From Cellulophaga sp. RHA19 (GTDB taxonomy: Bacteria > Bacteroidota > Bacteroidia > Flavobacteriales > Flavobacteriaceae): a stretch of 64,000 bases of DNA. Location of the stretch: the NCBI RefSeq assembly GCF_002813425.1, contig NZ_PHUL01000001.1, positions 2,239,001 to 2,303,000 on the forward strand, written 5' to 3'. Each line of letters opens with the position of its first letter. Within the stretch, counting starts at the first letter, position 1. The translations under genes were made by a program, and so were the position numbers. Below the pieces are notes generated by a model. It was not told where the DNA came from. It searched no databases and saw nothing but the letters and a program-made list of their open reading frames with translations. Below are positions 60,201 to 64,000 of the stretch, one piece after another.

Positions 60201-62887
60201 TTATACCTAGTAATGGTTTGCAAAATGGTGCAGATGCAGTTGCTTTATATGCAGGTAATGCATCAGACTTTAGTAATGCGACTGTAACCACAAATGGTTT
60301 AATAGATGCCTTGGTGTATGATACTAACGATAATGATGCTACAGAATTATTAGTTCTTTTAAACCCAGGTGAAGCTCAAATTAACGAAGATGAATTAGGA
60401 AATAAAGACGGACATTCATCACAACGTTTCCCAAACGGACAAGGCGGAGCAAGAAACACAACAACGTATACACAAGCTATACCGTCTCCAGGTACAGAAA
60501 ACGGAGCTGTTATACCACCACCAGCAGTTATTAGTATTGCAGAGGCAAGAAATGTAGCAGACGGAGAAGTGGTTACTGTAACAGGAGTGTTAACGGTTGC
60601 AGATGCTTTTGCTGGTTCTGCTTATATACAAGATACAACAGGAGCAATTGCTATTTTTGATGAGTTGGTACACGGAGATGGTGTTTTTACGGTAGGTGAT
60701 TCTATTACTGTAACAGGTACAAGATCTGCTTTTAATGATCAATTACAAATAGCAACAGTTACCAATGTAGAAAATAATGGTATACCTACAAATACAATAG
60801 AGCCAGTAACTATTACTTTGGTAGAGTTGGCTAATCATCCGGCAGAATTAGTAAAAGTTATTAATCCTACTTTTCCTAAGCCAGGAGATATATTGTTCGG
60901 AAATTCTAACTACACTATAACAGATGCATCTGGTAACGGATCTTTAAGAATAGATAACGATGTAGAAGCTATAGTTGGTTTAGGTCAGCCTAATATATGT
61001 ACAGAAATAACAGGTGTAGTTGGTCGTTTTTATGAAAATTACCAGTTACTACCAAGATCTGCAGAAGATATGCCTTGTGCAGGAGAATATGTGCCACCAA
61101 CAATTCCTGTACAAATAGGAAAAGACAAAACATTAGATGTTGTAGCTTGGAATATAGAGTGGTTTGGAGATGAAGCAAACTCGCCAGCAGCTGGTAACCC
61201 AATGTCTGATGCAATACAGAAAGACAGTACAAAGTCTATAATTAAAAAATTAAACGCAGATATTTATGCTGTAGAAGAAATTGCAGATGAGGTTTTATTT
61301 GCTCAAATGGTAAGTGAACTTCCTGGTTATGACTATGTACTTTCACCGGCAGTTTCTAGACCTAACGATTCAGGTGTTAGTCAAAAATTAGGATTTATTT
61401 ACAATACGTCAACTGTAAATGTAGTAGACACAAAAGTATTATTACAAACTATTCATCCATTATACAATGGTGGAGATGATTCTGCTTTGGTAAATTATCC
61501 AAGTACAACAGACCGTTTTTATGCTAGTGGGCGTTTACCATTTTTAATGACAGCAGATGTAACCATTAATGGTACTATAGAGCAAATAAATGTGGTAGCA
61601 TTGCACGCAAGGGCTAACAGTGGTACAGATGCACAAGGTAGATATGATATGCGTAAGTATGATGTTGAGGTATTAAAAGATACTTTAGATGTACAATATG
61701 CAGATAAAAAACTTATTTTATTAGGTGATTATAATGATGATGTAGATACAACAGTTGCAGATATTACAACAACTACAACATCTAGTTTTAATGCTTATGC
61801 AACAGATGAGGTTAATTATAATATAGTTTCAAAAACATTAAGTAATCAGGATTTTAGATCGTATGTTTTTAGAGAAAATATGATAGATCATATTACTATT
61901 ACAAACGAGTTAAATGACAACTATATAGCAGAATCTGTACGTGTACATTATGAGTTTTATGATAGTGATTACCCAAACACAGTATCAGATCACTTTCCGG
62001 TATCTGCGCGTTTTCAGTTAAAGGGCCTAGAACTAGTAAGTATATCTACAACAAATGTTACTTGTGGTTCTGCTACAGATGGTACTGCTACAGTAGCTAT
62101 AGAAGGTGGTGCAAAACCATATTCATATGACTGGAGTAATGGTGACACTACTGAAGTAGCAACAAACTTAGAAGCTGGTACGCACAGTGTAATTGTTACA
62201 GATGCTTTAGGAAATGAGGTTACTGAAGAATTTAGTGTTACAGCACCAGAGGCAATAACGGTTTCTGTTTCTGACGACACTAAAGTTTACTTAGGTTTTG
62301 ACTCTTGTACTACACTAAGTGTTAATAATATTAAAGGTGGTGTAGCTCCTTACAGTTACGAATGGAGTAACGGAGAAACAACACAAGACATAAAAGCGTG
62401 TCCTGAGGCTACAACAACATATATTGTAACTGTTACAGATGCTAATGGATGTTCTGCTACTGCAGATGTTACAGTAGAAGTAGAAGATGTAAGGTGTGGT
62501 AATGCGTACAGGCCAGGAGTTGAGGTTTGCTACAGAGGAAAATCGTACTGTATGTCTAAATGGGCAGCAGCAGTTTTTATAAAGTATTATGGAGCAACCC
62601 TAGGTGCTTGTGATGCAGTAGAGCAGGTGTCTATTACAAATTTAAGATTGTATCCAAATCCGTTCAGAAACTATTTAAATATTCAATTAAATAGTAATAT
62701 AGAAACTAGAGCAGACTTTGTTATCTATAACTTTTATGGTAGAAAAGTCTTTAGTTCACAAGAAAAGCTTAGAGCAGGAAAATCTAACTTAACGTACAAC
62801 TTAAGTTATTTAAGACGCGGAAAATACTTTTTAAAAGTAAGAGTAAATGGTATAACGCAAAAAGCAAGGTTGCTTATTAAGCGTTAA
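57221..62887 (+). CDS. T9SS-secreted multidomain nuclease (endonuclease I plus EEP phosphatase/nuclease)
   Basis: The 1888-residue protein starts with a signal peptide (MLLLTALGYC). Domains in order: endonuclease I (about 30-265; NREHVFPKSLGN, DAHHLRSSDVQFNS); fibronectin III (about 270-360); a beta-sandwich (about 370-535); three lamin-tail domains (544-720, 733-908, 918-1092; each INE(I/L/V)DADT...TQEFVELFDGG); an OB-like domain (about 1105-1288); an endonuclease/exonuclease/phosphatase domain (about 1303-1600; VVAWNIEWFG, AVEEIAD, GDYNDD, SDHFPVSARF); two SprB-like repeats (PYSYDWSNG, PYSYEWSNG); and a T9SS type A sorting domain (LRLYPNPFRNYLNI to the end). It is probably an extracellular or surface DNase used to obtain nucleotides or phosphate, but the activity is inferred. 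Confidence 0.93.
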   Translation: MMKNYLKVFVSIGMLLLTALGYCQVPAYYNGTDVTQTGGNLKTDLSNLVTTTQNTVLSYTPGVWEALKQTDLDPANSNNVLLVYGYNDADGNTTTDRTRSKNRNGGGVGDWNREHVFPKSLGNPNLGTSGPGSDAHHLRSSDVQFNSLRNNHPFGAGSGNAGLMSGNNWYPGDEWKGDVARMILYMYIRYGNQCLPTAVGTGATTYSADVPDIFLEWNAQDPVSQVEINRNVLLEGIQGNRNPFIDNPAFATAIWGGPQAENRFNNTSSDTEAPTAPLNLVAANTTETETLLSWDAATDNVGVTAYQIFNGTTLAGVVSGTSYQVTNLTAETTYTFTIKALDAAGNISVNSNTASVTTLEGTVVTPPTGDYIVFQGYESTATDNWNYTASPNNCNDGGSDVWDVVTSVGSISTPSTGANFFGIRDLEGNCGTADGGTLTFDTVDVSAFTDVSLSFAVNVVGYDVTNGDTISYEIFHDGTSQGVQVVTVGSPYSTTGWEQITALVPNTVSSVSLQLFVKQNGGSDYAGFDDVRLEGTSSTPVTPSILINEIDADTPGTDTQEFVELFDGGTGNTSLDGLVMVLYNGSNNLSYAAYDLDGYATDANGYFVIGNVDVPNVSLVIPSNGLQNGADAVVIYTGDASDFSNGSEISTDNIVDAVVYDTNDSDDAELLVLLNAGEAQVNEGGAGDKDNHSSQRILNGAGGAQNTSTFAQEAPTPGAANGEVVVVPPAEASILINELDADTAGIDTQEFVELFDGGAGNTALDGKVLVFYNGSNNQSYAAYDLDGYTTNANGYFVVGNVDVPNVNIVIPSNGLQNGADAVALYTGDATDFPNNSEISTANLLDALVYDTNDSDDAELLVLLNAGEAQINEDGSGDKDAHSLQRYTNGSGVALSTATYVQALPTPGTSNTNATEPITLVINEVDADTAGTDTQEFVELFDGGKGNTALDGFVLVHYNGSNNQSYAAYDLDGYATNAEGYFVMGNVDVPNVSLVIPSNGLQNGADAVALYAGNASDFSNATVTTNGLIDALVYDTNDNDATELLVLLNPGEAQINEDELGNKDGHSSQRFPNGQGGARNTTTYTQAIPSPGTENGAVIPPPAVISIAEARNVADGEVVTVTGVLTVADAFAGSAYIQDTTGAIAIFDELVHGDGVFTVGDSITVTGTRSAFNDQLQIATVTNVENNGIPTNTIEPVTITLVELANHPAELVKVINPTFPKPGDILFGNSNYTITDASGNGSLRIDNDVEAIVGLGQPNICTEITGVVGRFYENYQLLPRSAEDMPCAGEYVPPTIPVQIGKDKTLDVVAWNIEWFGDEANSPAAGNPMSDAIQKDSTKSIIKKLNADIYAVEEIADEVLFAQMVSELPGYDYVLSPAVSRPNDSGVSQKLGFIYNTSTVNVVDTKVLLQTIHPLYNGGDDSALVNYPSTTDRFYASGRLPFLMTADVTINGTIEQINVVALHARANSGTDAQGRYDMRKYDVEVLKDTLDVQYADKKLILLGDYNDDVDTTVADITTTTTSSFNAYATDEVNYNIVSKTLSNQDFRSYVFRENMIDHITITNELNDNYIAESVRVHYEFYDSDYPNTVSDHFPVSARFQLKGLELVSISTTNVTCGSATDGTATVAIEGGAKPYSYDWSNGDTTEVATNLEAGTHSVIVTDALGNEVTEEFSVTAPEAITVSVSDDTKVYLGFDSCTTLSVNNIKGGVAPYSYEWSNGETTQDIKACPEATTTYIVTVTDANGCSATADVTVEVEDVRCGNAYRPGVEVCYRGKSYCMSKWAAAVFIKYYGATLGACDAVEQVSITNLRLYPNPFRNYLNIQLNSNIETRADFVIYNFYGRKVFSSQEKLRAGKSNLTYNLSYLRRGKYFLKVRVNGITQKARLLIKR
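58852..60500 (+). repeat. Three tandem lamin-tail domain repeats within the nuclease gene
   Basis: Units begin near 58852, 59418 and 59974 (about 560 bases each). The first two share a 53-base block (59195-59247 and 59762-59814) with one mismatch, so they arose or were homogenised recently; the third is more diverged. The repeats are in frame. Confidence 0.9.
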
Positions 62888-62906
62888 GCAAATAGTTAAG
62901 AAATAT

Positions 62907-62942
62907 AAAAACCCATCAATTTAAATATTGATGGGTTTTTGC
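62907..62942. terminator. Bidirectional terminator between the nuclease gene and purB
   Basis: AAAAACCCATCAAT pairs with ATTGATGGGTTTTT around six bases; convergent genes. Confidence 0.94.
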
Positions 62943-62970
62943 TTTATATAAGTTATTAAATAAGCGGCTA

Positions 62971-64000
62971 TTAAATACCAGTATAGTTACTTGGTGTAAT
63001 AGCTTTTAATTCAGTTTTAATAGCATCAGAAACTTCTAAAGTATCTATAAAGTTAGCTATAGATTTCTGATTAATTTTTTCGTTTGTCCTAGTTAAACCT
63101 TTTAATGCTTCATAAGGGTTAGGGTAAGCCTCACGACGTAAAATAGTTTGTATAGCCTCTGCAACTACAGCCCAATTGTTTTCTAAATCTTGCTCAAACT
63201 TTTCTTTGTTTAACAATAATTTATTTAATCCTTTTAGAGTAGAACCAAAAGCAATTATAGTGTGTGCAAAAGGTACACCAGCGTTTCTAAGTACAGTACT
63301 GTCTGTTAAATCTCTTTGTAATCTAGAGATAGGTAATTTGGCAGATAAGTGCTCAAAAATGGCGTTAGCTATACCTAAGTTTCCTTCAGAGTTTTCAAAA
63401 TCTATAGGGTTAACTTTGTGTGGCATGGCAGAAGAACCAACTTCACCAGCTTTAATTTTTTGTTTAAAGTAATCCATAGACACATATGTCCAAAAATCTC
63501 TGTCTAAATCTATAATAATAGTATTTATACGCTTAAGCGTATCAAACAAAGCCGCCATATGGTCATAATGCTCTATTTGTGTAGTTGGGAAAGAGTGTTG
63601 TAAGTCTAACTTTTCTTGTACAAACTGTTGTCCAAATGCTCTCCAATCAATATTAGGGTAGGCAACTTTATGTGCATTAAAATTACCAGTAGCACCACCA
63701 AATTTAGCCGCACTTGGTACATCATTTAATAAATTAAATTGTTCTTTTAAACGAACCACAAAAACCTCTATTTCTTTTCCTAAACGAGTTGGAGAAGCTG
63801 GCTGTCCGTGGGTTCTTGCAAGCATAGAAACCTCTGCCCATTCTGTAACTAATTCTTCTAATTTTTCTACAACATCAAAATACATAGGAACGTAAACCTC
63901 GTTCATTGCCTCTTTTATAGAAAGCGGTATAGCAGTGTTGTTAATGTCTTGCGATGTTAAACCAAAGTGTATAAACTCTTTGTATTCTTCTAAACCTAAC
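62971..64000 (-). CDS. purB: Adenylosuccinate lyase, 5' end outside window
   Basis: The frame stays open to the right edge, giving 342 codons read; a Met at 63906 is internal. Visible motifs are GLTSQDINNTAIPLS upstream of that Met, MLARTHGQPASPTRLGKE and the signature SSAMPHKVNPIDFENSEG with the flexible catalytic-Ser loop. This is the E. coli-type PurB, which splits adenylosuccinate and SAICAR in purine synthesis. About 110 N-terminal residues lie beyond the window. Confidence 0.96.
   Translation of the reverse strand, partial: LGLEEYKEFIHFGLTSQDINNTAIPLSIKEAMNEVYVPMYFDVVEKLEELVTEWAEVSMLARTHGQPASPTRLGKEIEVFVVRLKEQFNLLNDVPSAAKFGGATGNFNAHKVAYPNIDWRAFGQQFVQEKLDLQHSFPTTQIEHYDHMAALFDTLKRINTIIIDLDRDFWTYVSMDYFKQKIKAGEVGSSAMPHKVNPIDFENSEGNLGIANAIFEHLSAKLPISRLQRDLTDSTVLRNAGVPFAHTIIAFGSTLKGLNKLLLNKEKFEQDLENNWAVVAEAIQTILRREAYPNPYEALKGLTRTNEKINQKSIANFIDTLEVSDAIKTELKAITPSNYTGI

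Overview
The window is AT-rich, gene-dense bacterial chromosome from a member of the Bacteroidota, almost certainly family Flavobacteriaceae. The evidence is a C-terminal type IX secretion (T9SS) sorting domain on the giant secreted nuclease, the Bacteroidota housekeeping promoter -7 element TAnnTTTG in front of several genes (clearest at rpmH and lpdA), DUF4252, DUF6263-like and RDD/SpoIIM/DUF4129 families, and a 950-residue CarB. The genus cannot be fixed from the sequence alone; Cellulophaga or a relative would fit. I see no rRNA or tRNA gene, phage, insertion sequence or CRISPR array.

Layout. 1-3.8 kb: envelope locus of DUF4129-like protein (cut by the left edge), multi-pass membrane protein and SpoIIM-like protein, divergent from an RDD protein and a TRIC-type channel. 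3.8-7.3 kb: cyclophilin lipoprotein and Nudix CoA pyrophosphatase sharing one CATG for both start codons, a PlsC-like acyltransferase, then ECF sigma factor 1 with a membrane partner. 7.3-11.6 kb: xerD, three tandem outer-membrane beta-barrel paralogues, aroQ and a PP-loop ligase. 11.6-18.2 kb: DUF3817, lpdA, a DinB-like protein, two tandem msrB genes, a lipoprotein, an M48 protease and a UMF1-type MFS transporter. 18.2-21.2 kb: ECF sigma operon 2 (sigma, membrane partner, DUF4097-like and DUF2807 beta-solenoid proteins).

21.3-40.3 kb is mostly housekeeping: lon, cmk, LysM, rpsA, pyrR, pyrB, a STAS-like protein, rnz, an EamA permease, pdxH, mtaB, a lytic transglycosylase, rpmH (too short for most gene callers) and carB. 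40.4-46.8 kb holds a DUF1266 lipoprotein, a LytTR/LytS-type two-component pair, an acyl-CoA thioesterase and rmuC. 46.9-52.1 kb is a vitamin B12 uptake locus: a BtuF/BtuC/BtuD-like ABC importer divergent from a cobalamin riboswitch and a BtuB-type TonB receptor. The ATPase gene has no ATG, GTG or TTG start ahead of its Walker A motif. 52.2-57 kb has an S41 protease, ECF sigma operon 3 with two DUF4252 proteins, and an MscS channel. 57.2-62.9 kb is a 1888-residue T9SS-secreted protein with two unrelated nuclease domains and three lamin-tail repeats; purB runs off the right edge.

The strongest observations are: (i) all three ECF sigma genes carry the same TGTAACAA element with a similar 5-base element 16 bases on, suggesting a shared promoter architecture; (ii) the missing canonical start of the B12 ATPase; (iii) the double-nuclease secreted protein; (iv) the barrel paralogues, which share 5' and 3' flanks at DNA level; (v) nine consecutive in-frame TAA stops formed by a trinucleotide repeat; (vi) a GC-rich nested hairpin after carB. 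I found no convincing wholly new multi-gene system; ECF operon 2 with its two solenoid proteins is the best candidate for unexplored biology.
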